This document shows positions 24,801 through 37,600 of a stretch of DNA of 64,000 nucleotides, one piece after another. Numbering within the stretch: position 1 is the stretch's first letter; every line of letters begins with the position of its first letter. Origin of the DNA: Warburgia ugandensis (lineage: Eukaryota > Streptophyta > Magnoliopsida > Canellales > Canellaceae); contig CP141126.1 in the NCBI GenBank assembly GCA_035236585.1, forward strand, positions 13,529,001-13,593,000, given 5' to 3'. Position numbers and translations under genes: made by a program. The notes beneath the pieces were generated by a model, which was not told the DNA's origin, searched no databases, and worked only from the letters and a program-made list of their open reading frames with translations.

Positions 24801-27800
24801 AAAATAGCATCCATGGTAGACCTCTTAGGCGTGAAATTAAATTGATTCTCTAATACACTTATTTCATGTTGTAGTTTCTTTTCAATTACTCTTTCAAAAA
24901 GTTTCATAGTGTGGCTCATAAGTTTGATTCCTCAATAATTAGTGCAGCTCTGTGTCTCCTTTATTCTTATAAATTGGTACAATAGAGCTTTTCCTCCACT
25001 CATCAAGCATTTGCTTTTATTTTATAATCTTGTTAAACAACTTGGTTAACCAAATTACTCCAATATCTCCCATATGCTTTTAAACCTCTATTGGTATACC
25101 ATCGGGCCCTATGGCCTTTCCTGATTTTATCTTTTTCAAGGCCTCTTTCACTTCAGGTATTCTAATCATATGTTAATATCTATAATATCCAATGTTATTT
25201 AGATTTATAATTGTTGATTGTTTAACTGCAAGTACACGAGCTATTGTAGTGTAGCTTATGCAAGTACGGGTCGATCCCACGGAAACTTGATTTAAAATGA
25301 TGGAGTTTTCAATAAAATTCAATTAATAAAAGAATATAACCTAACAATAAACTAAAATCCAACTTTATTCAATTTCTGCAGTTTGCACATTTATTTATTC
25401 AAAAGACAACATAAAATAAAACTAAAAGATGTCCTAGATAAGCTTGTCCTTGGATTACATTGTCCCTGGATAGTCAAAATGTGAATAAAACAAAACCAGA
25501 ATAGCACAGGGACACAGTGGGAATTAAATCAGGGATTCAGTTGGGATTAAACTGGGGACACAGACGGTATTTCTGAAAAAGGACAGAGTTGGTATTAAAA
25601 TGGGAACTTGTTGGTAATTCCTGAGATCTTCCAGGGGCAGAACCGGAATTTTTTCTGGGTTCTGGTTTTTCACGAAAAAACCAGGAAAACAATGAAAACC
25701 GGAAGAGAAGGAGGAAGGAGGAAAGGGAGAGTAGAAAGATGGGATTAAGGGTTTTCTCTCTCGTAGCATCCGGTTCAGAGAAGGGGGATTGAGAAGAAAA
25801 GAGGAAAGAGGAGATGAAAAGGAAAAATGAGGAGAGCATCAGGCTACTATGGAAGGGCCGGAGCTTCCGGTAATGGGTGCGTGGTGAATAGAGGAAGAGT
25901 GTGAGCTAGAGAGGTGAATGGTATGGCTGGCCAGCGAAGCAGATGGTGCATGAGCTAGTGCTGGCCATGCGATGGAGGCAAATCTGGGTGGAGGCGAGAG
26001 GGGTGCCTGGGCGTCATACAGCTTCTGACGCAGATGATGCAGAGATCGACGACGCTGGACATACAAGGGCAATCTGGGCCGTGTGCTGGAACTTCAAGAG
26101 AGAGAGAGAGAGAGAGATGATGCCAGGCCTGCTAGGTGTGTCACGCACCTATGGCCGGCCAGTGGGGAAACGAAAGTGAGAAAGAAGAGGAGGTCTGTCT
26201 CCCGTCCAGCAAGAAGTAAGATTGAAGAGTAGAAGGGTGGAGAGGAGAAGAAACGCAAGAGAGAGACGTGGGAAAAGATCGGTGAAGAGAATAGTAAAAG
26301 AGTGTGTAGAAAAGGTTGGGATTGGGGAGAAGAAAAGAGGGAGAACTGGGAATTCAGAGACGAGATAGAGAGAGAGAGCGTGGGAGAATTCTGATTGAGA
26401 AGAGAAGTGGGGATAGAGAGGGAGAACGTTTGAGAGAGAGAGAACCAGCCCAGCCTCCCTAGAGGAGGGAAAAACGTTTTTGGAGAGAGACAAGAGGGGG
26501 AATAAAAAGGAGAGGGAGAGAGAAACGTGAAAGAGAGGGAGATAAGAGAGAGAGAAAAGAAAGATAGGGATAAGAGAGTGGGGATAAAAAGATAGAGTTA
26601 GGTGGGGTCTACTAGCTTTCCTGGTCTTGCTAGAACTCTGAAAGTCTTCAAATTTGTTCTGTCTTAGGACTCTTCAAAATCCTCTTTTTTTCCATGAAAC
26701 TTCATCTGATCTCTATCTAATATCCTTGATTCGATCTAGAGCGTCTACGCCTGAGTTGACTGATCTACAATGCATAGGACCCAATTAGCGCAATCTAAAC
26801 CGTTCATTAGCTTTAATAGTCATCTAACCACTAAATTTTACAATTCAACGGGCGGATGGCCAATTAAAGCTAAAATGAAATATTTGATGTAAAATCTTAA
26901 AATTAATGGTCTAGATGCTCTAATCAAATACTAAATTAGGGGTATTTTGACCAAAATTGAACACTTAACAATAATATTTTCAATCCCTATATTCTTTGAG
27001 CCATTGTCATTTAATAATTTTTGAAAGTATGTTTTCCACCTTTATGTGATCTCATCATTTTTTACTAATACCCTTTGATCATCGCTTCTAATGCACCTAA
27101 CATGATCTAAGTCCTTATCCTTCTATTATCTTACTTTTGCAAGTTTAAACACATCTTTCTCACATTCTCTTGTTCCTAGTCTATTATAGAACTCATCATA
27201 TGCTTTAAGTTTAACCTCACTATTCTCTTAGCAACCTTTTTAGCATTCTTATAATGTTCATAGTTTTGAAGGGGAGCCTTGTCACAACGGTCAAAGTTGT
27301 CGTCATGTGACCTTGAGGTCATGGGTTCAAGGCATGGAAACAGCCTCTTGCAAAAAATGCAAGGTAAGGCTGCCTATTATAAACCCTTATGGTCTACCCC
27401 TTCCCCAGAGCCTGCATAGGCAGGAGCTGTGCACCAAGGCTGCCTTTTATAATGTTCATAGTTTTCATTATTTTTAGTCTTATGCCATGCTTTAAAACAC
27501 ATCCGTTTTTCTTTAATAACTTTTTGCACTGTTTCACTCCACCACCATGTTTCCTTTACTAATTGCCTTTTACCTTTAGATACTCTTAAGATATCTTTTT
27601 CCACTTTCTTAATAGACTCAGCAATATTAATCCACATGGTATTTACTTCTGTTTCATAGTTCCAATTTCCTTCTATCATCAACTTATTTATGAATGAGGT
27701 TATTTTCTCTCCTTTTAAGTTCCACCACTTAATTTTTGGATACCTATAAAGTTCATTTTCTTTCTTCCATCTTTTGATATGGATATCCATAACCATTAAC

Positions 27801-30800
27801 CTATGTTGTAAGGTTAAACTCTCTTTAGTTATCACCTTACAATCCTTACACATAGATCGTTCATTATTCCTAAGTAGAAAAAAGTCTATTTCGCTTTTAT
27901 GAAGTCCACTTTGAAAGGTTATTAAGTGTTTATCCCTCTTCTTAAAGAGTGTATTTGCAATGGCCAACGAGGATATTTTTCCCCATCTCATTTCGTTCAC
28001 CTATACCATACCCTCTGTGTATTCTTTCATATCCTTCATTTTCTTTTCCTACATGGCCATTTAAGTCTGCTTCTATAAATATCCCCGTAGTGTTGGGAAT
28101 TTCTTGTATGATTCCCTCCATATCCTTCCAATGCTGTCTCTTGATTATATATTGTAACCCTACTTGTGGTGTGTATGCACTTATAATATTTATAATCTGC
28201 TCTTGTAGAACAAGTTTTATTATTATAATTCTATCACTAATTCTTTCAACGTCCACAACTTTATCCTTTAATTCTTTATCCACTATTATTCCTACGCCAT
28301 TTCTGTTATTATCTTTTCCTACATACCATAATTTATACCCATCTATTTCTCTAGCTTTAGCCCCTTTTCACTCAGTTTCTTCGATACAAGCGATCTAGAC
28401 TCTCCTATGTTGTAAGCCTACTCATATTGGTCTTCGATTCTAATGACAGTCGCTTAAACTTTCCTTTCTTAATTACAAGCTGCTCTGCCATTGTTTGATT
28501 TTGGGTTGTTTGATAACACTTGATTTGATGTATCTACTTATCGTATTTGTGCCCTTGCTTGGTAGTTCCATAGCAGGATTTTTTGGACATTTGCTAGGAT
28601 CAGAAGGAAGTGCTATAATAACCACCACGTGTGTTTTATTCTCTTCGATATGCGCTTTGGTTGCTTTTTATGAAGTTGCACCTGGAGCTAGTGCTTGCTA
28701 TCTAAGAATTGCTCCATGGATCTCATCAGAAATGTTTGATGCTTCTTGGGGCTTCTTAGGTATTTGAGAGATGAGCTAATTGGGAAAAGTATGGAACCAC
28801 TTTTTGGAGTTGGAGCTCTCTTTATGGTGAGCTTGTTTGCACTGATTACTTAGATTGGTTGTTGTACTTTTGGCATAAGATCATTAGTAACCAGAGAAAA
28901 TTGATAATCATGTCTCATAATTGTCTTTTCAGCAAGCTAACATAGAATAAAACTAATAAATGCCTAGATCAATCTTAAGGATAAGTAAAAATTTGTTCCT
29001 ATTAGTATAGTTTTCTACTTGAGTATGGAACTCATTTCAAAGAGGAAAAAGATGCAAACAAGGATGAGGGGATGAGATGATGAGAAAAAGGAACACAATC
29101 AGAGGAATGGTTGCTTTTCTGATAAAGTTGATGATTATGGGGGTAAGAACATGAGAAAGTAGAGGAGATGTCCTCTACCCATAGTTTCCAACTAGAACAA
29201 TGGAGCTTATCTATGTAAAATAATTTTTATATCGTCAGATTTTTGTTTTTGTAGAGAATTTCCAATAATCTTTCCTGAGCTGTAGTCGGTTTTATGTTGC
29301 AATATGTTGACGTTAAGCCTAACACCTGCTACTCTGTGACTGTGTTAGTAACTATTCTTCACAGTGGTCTGTGTACTTGTAGCTTTGAGATACACTCCCT
29401 CGTGCATGTGGCCTGTTCTTATCTTTTAGTAGTATGTCCTTTTTTTATTTAATTAATTGTTTAATTTTTGGGTATGATATGGAGCAACTGTACTTCTATG
29501 CTAAAACACAGCTGTTTAGGATTTTTAGATCTTTTTTGTAAAAATTAAAGTAAAATCATGAGATGCTAGCCTTTTTTAACAAAGAGCTGGTAAAAAAGGG
29601 CAACCCCAGTGCACGAAGCTCCCACCTATGTAGGGTCTGGGGTAAGGGCGGACCACAAGGGCCTAAAGTATACAACCTTACCTTGCATTTGCAAAAGGCT
29701 GTTTCCACGCCTTGAACCCGTGACCTCAAGGTCACACGATGATACTTTTACCGTTGTGCCAAGGCTCCCCTTCTTTTAACAAAGAGCTGGTCTTATATAC
29801 TTTTCAAATCATGAATCTTTAGTAAGGTTTTGTTTGCATTCTAGAAAATTGTATCCTTTGGGCGTAATAAAATTCGAGCAATGTCTTATCACATTTAATC
29901 TGATGAGTTGCTTCATATCTACATTTTAGAACTTAGCTTATTGTCGTATCTTTAACCTTACCATCATCCTAAATGAAGTTCAATCACATCTCCAGTTCTG
30001 CGGATGGAACAAGATGTAGTGAAGTTCATTCATGACCCAACACAACACCAACTTGAGTTCCAGCAACTACCAACATCCTATTTAAGGTTGGCAGCACATC
30101 GTGTCGCCCAACATTACTGCCTGCAGTCACTGGTCATTTTAGACAACAATTTACCTGATGGATCTGGCTCGAGGATTGTTGTTCGTAAAACTTCTGAATG
30201 CCGGCTTCCGTTGGTTCGTCTGGCTGACATTCCCATAAATCTACCACAGGAAGATAACAACAATGTTGTTAAGGTTGCAATCAAGCAAAGACCCCAGAAG
30301 CGGTCACAGATCAACAGTAGTGCTAATGCTAATTCTTCCAAGGGAAACCATTCAAAGAGTGTGGAGGAAAGGAAAGAGGAATATAACAAAGCACGTGCCC
30401 GAATATTTAGTGCTAACAACATTGGGGCATCTGGGGTTAAACCAGAGGGTGAACCCACCATGCCAGATAGTTTTCAACCCAGCGCCTCCTTGACACAGGC
30501 AAGAACAGAGGAGAAATCTGGTTTTGAAGGACCTGACATTAATCTTGGAAGGGTTTCAATTGAGTCTTTCACTGGTAGCAACAACAGATCAAGTAGAAGC
30601 AGGCCAGAGAAGGAGCCTGTCACTAGATTCAAGACAAACAACAGAGTTGCCATTTTTCGTGACCGGGAGGTGGATCGCAAAGATCCTGACTATGATAGAA
30701 GCTATGACAGGTACTGGAGCATGCTGAAATTGATGCCGTGTTGGCCTTTTTTTTGTGAAAGGGGATATTCTTACTGGCTATTTGCATAATTGATTTAATT

Positions 30801-31974
30801 GTCTTCTCTCAAGATAAGCTGCCTCCAGTACGATCAAGCACGAAACATTCTTTGTTAAATTTCAATTCAGCTGCCTTGTTTCCTGATGGGAAAGTATATC
30901 CAACCATTATTCTCTTTGTAACCTTTTCAAATTATAGAATCTCTTCTCCCTTCCAGACGTATATCCAAATAAATGCCTGCCTTTGTGAGGTAGTAAGAAT
31001 AATTTGTAACTGGTTTATTTAGAGCTAGGTTCTTGTAGAAGCCCATTAGGCACCCGTGACAGCAGGGTGGTATTTTAGGGTTTGAAAACTGACATAGCTC
31101 TGCAATTTCACAATCAATTTGGATGGTTTGATCACGTGTGCTTTAGACTTGCTGACTAGTTAAGTAATGATTATGATGTATGCTTGACAGGTATATGCAA
31201 CGATTTGATCCTGGGTTTGGGTTTAATGGAGGACCATATACCATGCAGCCTATGTATTCTCCTGCACTGAATTATAATACTGAATTTCCTCAGCTTGGAT
31301 CAGCTCACAGGCCTCAGATTCCCATTGAGCACCAACCACGGTCAATTCCCCAACATTTACGGGGACCTTGGACTGCAGCATCCTCCCATGCTGCAATAGG
31401 TTATGGTCCTCCAGAGAGTATGATAGCACCATTCAACCCAAATCATGTTAGTGCACATTCTGCATCTGCCATCTATATGCAATCTTCGCAGTACAATTGC
31501 CCTCGCCCTGGAATGGCATTTGTCCATCCTCACGAACATGTTAGCCAACCTTTTGCACAGGTATGCCCTTGGCCAGAGTTCATTTCTTTGCAGTTGGTGA
31601 GTATTGTGCTTCTGCACAGCATGGTTTCACTTAAGCTAGTTGTGGCAACTTCTCACTTCTCATTTCTTTCCCTTTCCAGTCCTACTTTGATGTAGTATTG
31701 AAAAAGGAAAAAGGGCAAGATGCCAGAGAAATGCAAATGCAGTGTTTTTCTTGATCTATATGATGTGATTATGCCATTGTCATTCATGCAAAAGAAAAAT
31801 GGTGCCTTTTATTTAAGATCAATCGGTGGCTCATGAAATGAATTTACTCATGTAGGACTTTCTGTACCCGATCTTTCATTCATTTGTTTTTAAAAGTTAT
31901 AACCTTTGGGTGGCTTCCTGCAGCCTCATCAGCAGCAACCTGAAGCGAGTTTTGGATTAGCCCGGCCCCGGTGA
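21898..31974 (+). CDS. R3H-SUZ domain RNA-binding protein (four exons)
   Basis: Single-stranded nucleic-acid-binding protein, probably cytoplasmic and acting on mRNA. Exons 21898-22213, 29996-30710, 31191-31560 and 31924-31974 (TGA at 31972-31974) join in frame to 483 aa. Exon 1 encodes an acidic, Ser-rich N-terminus and starts the R3H domain ([17 protein letters not shown]); exon 2 completes it ([14 protein letters not shown]...[17 protein letters not shown]), with the signature R136-x3-H140. A SUZ motif, [15 protein letters not shown], lies at about residues 229-243. The rest is low-complexity and Gln/Pro-rich, ending [16 protein letters not shown]. Exon borders are CGA|GTATGG, CTCCAG|TTCTG, GACAG|GTACTG, GACAG|GTATATG, GCACAG|GTATGC and CTGCAG|CCTCAT. 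Intron 1 is 7.8 kb and full of transposon sequence, which could affect splicing. The family match is from memory of plant R3H proteins. Confidence 0.9.
22868..22999. repeat. Tandem duplication in R3H intron 1, about 67-bp unit
   Basis: Two adjacent copies of GGTTTGATGCAT...CCGTATCACCAATTGTTTTACTCAGCT...TTATTGAAATGCTGAGGT differ at a few bases. Confidence 0.85.
25193..26970. mobile_element. 1.8-kb insertion in the LINE, LTR-like, purine-rich
   Basis: The LINE frame breaks here and resumes after 26970. The inserted block begins TGTTATTTAG and ends CACTTAACA (TG...CA). ATAATAT occurs on both sides (25182-25188 and 26971-26977), possibly a target-site duplication. The start holds GCAAGTACGGGTCGATCCCA, a phrase common in plant LTRs. 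From about 25680 to 26610 the plus strand is extremely A/G-rich. No retroelement protein is encoded, so a solo LTR or non-autonomous element is likely. The open frames across the purine tract are not credible genes. Confidence 0.55.
27268..27448 (+). mobile_element. Au-SINE copy 6, full length, perfect target-site duplication
   Basis: Complete copy from GGGAGCCTTGTCACAACGG to GCACCAAGGCTGCCTTTT, with A-box-like GTCACAACGGTCAAAG and B-box-like GAGGTCATGGGTTCAAGGC. It is flanked by the perfect 17-bp duplication ATAATGTTCATAGTTTT at 27251-27267 and 27449-27465. It sits inside the RTE LINE and so is younger than it. Confidence 0.95.
28528..28757 (+). pseudogene. nad5: Nuclear copy of mitochondrial nad5 exon 1 (NUMT)
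   Basis: The frame starts [20 protein letters not shown] and continues to [24 protein letters not shown], which is the N-terminus of plant mitochondrial NADH dehydrogenase subunit 5. The recognisable match is about 230 bp, the usual length of plant nad5 exon 1, and stops with it. The frame is unbroken but has substitutions relative to the mitochondrial protein I recall. It lies in R3H intron 1 and lacks the other exons, so it cannot make ND5. Codon 52 is CCT (Pro) where mitochondrial RNA editing usually gives Leu, which points to a DNA origin. Confidence 0.88.
29592..29773 (-). mobile_element. Au-SINE copy 7, full length, perfect target-site duplication
   Basis: Reverse-oriented complete copy in R3H intron 1 close to the exon 2 acceptor. 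The 18-bp duplication TTTTAACAAAGAGCTGGT occurs at 29574-29591 and 29774-29791. Confidence 0.95.
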
Positions 31975-32660
31975 GGGGCTTGGGCATGCCTGCACCTGCC
32001 AGTGCGAACTTGAGGGCAAAATTTTTAATCGTCACCGTCGTGATTGTTGTTTTCGACTGGCAGAAGTGCAGGCATAAATCCCGAGGTCGATTGGGATGGC
32101 AGACCTCTACTTTAAACTTTCTCATTCTGTTCCATCTTCCTCGGTTATTTCGCTGCTTCTTTTGGCATCTTCAGTGCAGAGGCACAACTTGATATGGCAG
32201 TTCCCATAATTTTGGATGAGCTGAGAAGCCCTTTTTGGAACTGATGAAAGGCAATGAACGCATTGTCTGGAGCTGGAATGTATATACTTGGCTAGGATAC
32301 AGGTATGGATGATTCCTTCTGTTATCTGGTTCTCTCGCTGTCTCTTTATGCACACACAAGGATTGCATTTTTGAATCTTTGAGTTGGTATTATGGAGTGT
32401 TAGAGACAAATCTAAAGCTGGACATTTCCACCTTTTCTTGAACAGCACGGCGGATATCCACTCTCTCTCTCTCTCTCTCTCTATACCTGTCGTACAGTAG
32501 GCTGAACAGGTTCCGGCGAGATGGATTCCTTCATACTTAAACTCCTGGAATCTATGGTGCAATCCCACATCCTTTCTATAGGTGGTATTTTTTGAACTTA
32601 CAAAAGAACTGGTGCGTGTCATACTTATGTTGTCGGAAATGCAATGTGACCACTGCTCTC

Positions 32661-32691
<31 letters not shown>

Positions 32692-34643
32692 CCAATACAT
32701 TCTGCTTTTTCTCATGTAATACCATCTCAGTTTCTATACCTAGAATTCTATTTCTCGCCAGAAAATGTGTTTTGCTACGTTGTAAATGCATGCTGCAAAT
32801 TTGATCGAGGACCTGAAAGTTCTTGCTCATTTGCTGAACATTTGTTGGTTGGGTGCAATTGTGTCCTGATTGTATATTGTGGGTTCGTATTCTATTTCAC
32901 ATAAGAAATTCGATAAGAGACCTCTTTTCATGAATTGCATTTCTGGACCAATATGGACATTTTTTTTTAAATTCTTCCGTTTTGTTTGTATGGTCTCTAA
33001 TGGTCTGGAGTTTGGGCAAGTTCTCCAGGTTCTTGTTTATTTGTGTTTCCCCTAAGGTCCCATGCTTGTTCACTTCTCTTTCTGGTTGTTGCGTAGCATT
33101 GTGGATTTTCCCCCTATTGGGGAGCGTATCCCTGTTTCCCGTGTTCCTTCCTTCATGTCTTTACCCGTGAATTTCATCCTTGCAAAAGCTCAAGAGCGGC
33201 AGAGAGGTTTCAGCTGCGGCCTCGTACGGTTATCAGATCACTGGTTTCCAACTCAAAACAAACTTGGATTTCATGCAACCTGGTCAATGGCTTTATAATT
33301 GCTGCGAACTATGTGACCCTGGACGTGAACTGGTTGTATCTGACCCAGAGCTAAACTTTCTTTTGACATCGTAATTTTGAACCATTATGTGATCGTAAGA
33401 CTGCACCAGTGCTGAGCCCTTAGGCTTGCAAATCTTATTGGGCCGTCACTTATTAAACAGATGATATTTGACTGTGTTTTCTACATCGACCTCTGGCAGA
33501 CGACCCTCATTTATGCGATCCTTTACCCTACTTGCCTCGCTGAAACTGGTCCATATTTTGGACGCGAATATGATTCTCTGTGCCCACGTCTTCACCTACG
33601 TATGTTACTAGCTTTTGGGGATCAATTGTTTAAATGTTGGGCCCCATGTTAGACCATTGCTCCATGAATCTAGTTGCAGGAGATGATTTTAAACTTAAAT
33701 GGCCCCAAGTCATAGGATCGGCAGCCCTAAAATTACAACAGGAGGGGTAAAACTCATTTAAGAAATAATTTAGATGGGCTAGACGTTCATTGGATATTTC
33801 TATCCAATATTTGTTTATTAATCATGGTTATTTGTTTTTATTTTATTTGTTTAGGGTCTAAAATAAGTGATTAGTATTGTCCGAATACATTAATGTCTTG
33901 TGGGTTACTTAGTTTAATATTCTGAACATCTCTACCTTAGAGCATATATTTATAGAAATTGATATTTCTGAGGTAGTAACCATAGCATCCAATGTTTGTT
34001 TAGAAATCAGGGCGTCTATCTTTATTGTAGTTTAAGGCCCAAAGTCAGGGCTTAGATCTTATAAATAAATTAGATTTTGGTGTCGTCTGTTTCAAATATT
34101 CTAAACATGATGAATGGCTTAGTTGGGGAGAAAGAAATACTTCCTAGCAACGAATGATAGCATACTGCTGCGATGGAACCCAGCAATGGTTTGATAGGCT
34201 TAGAATCAGAAAGTTCTTTTAATCACAGCACACGGTGAAAAATATTGTTTAAAGAAGGGGTGATATTCAAAGAGTAATCAGCCAATTTACCTTATTCTTC
34301 TGCATACGATAGATCCAAGGCTGAACAAATTGGGCGGATGAAGCTGATCTACCATTGGTGGGACCCATCATGTAAAAGTGGAGCGCGCGTGCGCTCTATT
34401 TCCGTTGGTCCTCGAGCTAAAATCGGTTAGAAAATCCAAAATCCACTCGCGATCCAATTACGGAGACTACGAACCTAATTTGGCCCGAGGACCATCAAAA
34501 CTGGCTGCATAGTCTCGTAAGGAGATTCGGCATAATATGCATCCCCCGGAAGTTTAATTTATAACCATTACAACCTCAAGCCAGCGCGCAGATTAAAGTA
34601 GGGTTCTTTAGCAGTGGTTTCTTGCTTCAATCCCTTCGACACA
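31975..34643. other. R3H 3' UTR and intergenic spacer
   Basis: The first several hundred bases probably hold the R3H 3' UTR. CT microsatellites lie at about 32461-32482 and 32657-32692. Beyond about 33300 no gene is recognised. The last 300 bp include GGCCC-rich segments that probably belong to the acyl carrier protein promoter. Open frames here run through the CT repeats or match nothing I know. Confidence 0.5.
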
Positions 34644-37600
34644 ATGCAGGCGATTCGAACTGGAATCCGGCTTCTCATATCTTCTCCGGTCACATCATCC
34701 CCGGTTTTAGGTGGGGCCTCACCTGCAATTTCCATGTTCCGGCAGGGTGAATCCGTCGCTGGACGAATGTCCGTTCTTGGGTTTGTTTCTGGATCTAGGG
34801 TTTTCTCGCAAGCAGCGGCGTCTGTTTGTTCTCCTTCCAGTTACTTGGACAGGTACGAGGTTACCGGTCGTGTTGTTGATCTTCTCAAATCCATCCCCTT
34901 CGTTGATCCCGCCAAGGTACTTCTACTTTATCATCTTTTAAAAGCTTGGATATATTTGTTTTTCCAGTTGTCCTGTTCTTTCCAGGTTGTAATTTTGGAT
35001 TGTTTGATTGCTATCTTATTGGAGTATCCATTTCTTTCTCGAAATGAAAATGCGCGATCATGTATATTCAACTATGCATGTAGTGAATTGCTCTCTCTGT
35101 CTCTCTCTCATGAAACTCTTGCATATTGTAAGAGTTCAGGGTCTAACAAATGCTGAAAGTAGAAACGACGTACAATTCTGTAGTACCATGGCAGAAAAGG
35201 TGATTCTTCCTTTTTCTTGCATGTTTTAAGCTCAAATTTCTTTGGAAAAGGTAACATCTTGGATCTGATTTGTAGCTGGAGAATGTAAGAAAATTGAAAG
35301 CTCTTAAATTTCATAAATTTTGGCTAGACTAAGAGACGATTGACACAAAAAGAAAGGGACGATCTTAAGAAGAAAACTCTCAGTTCCTTTAAGTTATCTT
35401 TTGAAAGGTCATAGTCAAGTGAAATTTGAGAAAGTGGCTTACTGTTGAAATGAGCCAACTGGAAGGAGCGGGAAATGCAACGATATCACAAAATGCAGTA
35501 AAGCAAAAGACACAAGTAAAGACTGAATATGGGGATTTTCCTACTCATCTGTTCGTGTCAAGAAGAATATGTCCAACTGGTCTTCAATAAAGGTGGGATA
35601 ACCTTCACCAACTTCTAAGTTTGATTCCTAGAGCCCCAGGAGGAACTCATGGGTTTCCTTGCAGCATGCCATTAACGTTGACTTGATAATTAATGGATCC
35701 TATTAGTTCATCTGGTTATTAATCACCAACTGCATTCTATTTCCACTACAGTAGCACTTGTCTATCAAAGATTCAAAAATGCCCAAAAGGTCCTTATTTT
35801 TCTGCTGCCAATTTGATGATATGTCACTTGGTTGACAAAGAACAGGACTTAAATGCATTATGAGTTAGCATAAAATATGTGCTTGTTTGTTCAAATCCGT
35901 ACATCCCAAAGTTTCATCATCAAGTTTCATTTGTCTTGGGATGTTCCTTTTAGCACCAAATAGATCCTTTAATGATTGCACAGAATTTTGACTAGCAAGT
36001 CGAGGAATACCCTAGAGATCTGCAAACACTTAAATTCGTGCTTCTTGAAATCTTGTGGGCTAATTTATGATGTAGAAAGCAGTGACCTATGGTCTCATCT
36101 TCCTTCATAAGAATACAAGCTCTCTTGTGAGTGCAAATTCTTTCTTAAGGATCTCAAAAATCTTGAGTCATTTTGTATCATTGTAGAACAAAATGCCTAC
36201 ACACATAAGAGCCTACCTGTATTCTTCTCCACTACCACCGTTAGACTTAGTTAACAAATAAATACCTATTCAAAACAATCACATCAGAAACTATGCACCT
36301 ATGCCTCAAAGTGTCACATGCTCTGCCTGCTCCCTTTTTATCCCTCAAAGTTTGTCTTAAAGTGCCTTTCCTGAGCATATCTCAACAATTATTTCTGTGA
36401 TAAGGTTTTGTTTTTTTTACTTGATAGTGCCCTCTTCCAAGTCTTATATTCCTCTTTGGCTTACAAACCCTTCTCCAACCAATATAGTGCTTTGGCTTTT
36501 TCCATTCCATGTTTTTCTCAGGTATGGACTTGCTTTTGTAGTTTCTCTAGTTTGATTGAGAATGATGCTCTACTTGACTGTGAGTAACCCTCCCTCAAAA
36601 GGAACTCTTTCCACTTTGCTAACTTCTTCCTCATTCTCTCAACTACCTCTATTGGGGCTTTTGACCGGGACCTTGTGTGAATAAGATATATGCAGAACAA
36701 TTTTGGTTTATGCCCTGAAATCTCACATGAAGATTGCATTATTTTATTAACATTGTTCTTTCTGCCAATCTCTTCCTATATGCATCTGATTGAATACTAC
36801 TACAAATAATTTCTAGATGAAAACATAATCTTCTGATCTTGTACTTGATAACTATAAATGGAAGGTTTGAACTGGGTGTGCTTCTACTTGCTTTAAATAC
36901 ATTTAGGTCTCTTGTCTCCCCTTCTTAGGATAGGATCTAAGCTTCCGCTTGTTTACCACGAATGTTAATGGCTTCGAGTTTTGAAACAAAACCAATGTAG
37001 GTTTGAGAAGCCTTTTGTCCTAATTCATAGGTGGACTCATCTCCTTTATATTCTTGGCGCAACGGTAAAAGTTGTCATCATGTGACCTTGAGGTCATGGG
37101 TTCAAGGCATGGAAACAGCCTCTTGCAAAAGTACAAGGAAAGGCTGCATACTATAGGTCCTTGTGGTCTGCCCCTTCCCCGAACCCTGCATAGGTGGGAG
37201 CTTTGTGCACTAGGGCTGCTGCTTACTCATCTCCTTTTTATTCTATCAAGTTTTAGCCTTCGTAACTCATGATATAATGATGGAACTTCCACTACAAATG
37301 GTAATAAGCTTTCCATATCCTTTCGCAAAATAAACCTCTTGTACCCTTTTAATTTCTAGAATCAGTTACACTCATGGGCTATAAGAATCAATCTAATGTT
37401 CTTTATTACTAATGCTCCTTACAGAAGTGGCATTATCTCTAGAGGCGCTTAATTCTGGGAAATGTCATTGCCAGTCACATCGAAGCTTCAATACGTTTGA
37501 AGAAGATGCATGTTATACCTATATTGCACTAATCGCAGGCGATGAAATGTATCGAAGATACTTTCTGTGTATTTGAGGATAGGACCAATAAGGCTCTTAT

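Larger units (their letters stand above)
23672..28445 (-). mobile_element. RTE-clade LINE, near full length, interrupted
   Basis: Non-LTR retrotransposon in R3H intron 1, opposite to the host gene. From its 5' side: endonuclease at about 27950-28440 ([50 protein letters not shown]); a middle region at 27470-27950; then reverse transcriptase at about 24080-25170 ([27 protein letters not shown]). The usual FADD box reads FANDM near 24465, losing a catalytic aspartate. The 3' domain and a CAT/ATG-repeat tail (TCATCATCATCATTAAGACC at 23672) identify the RTE clade. It is split by a 1.8-kb insertion (25193-26970) and an Au-SINE (27268-27448). Multiple stops: inactive. Confidence 0.85.

Noticed and set aside
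25524-26493. Several overlapping Pro/Ser/Phe-rich proteins on the minus strand
   Set aside because: They arise from the purine-rich tract of an inserted element and have no family features.
28495-28767. A functional NADH dehydrogenase subunit 5 gene
   Set aside because: Only exon 1 is present, in a nuclear intron, with substitutions; the rest of the protein is absent.
34614-35156. Uninterrupted 180-codon frame at the acyl carrier protein start
   Set aside because: After AAG at 34914-34916 it reads into an intron; the true continuation is the exon at 39231, which completes the ACP fold.
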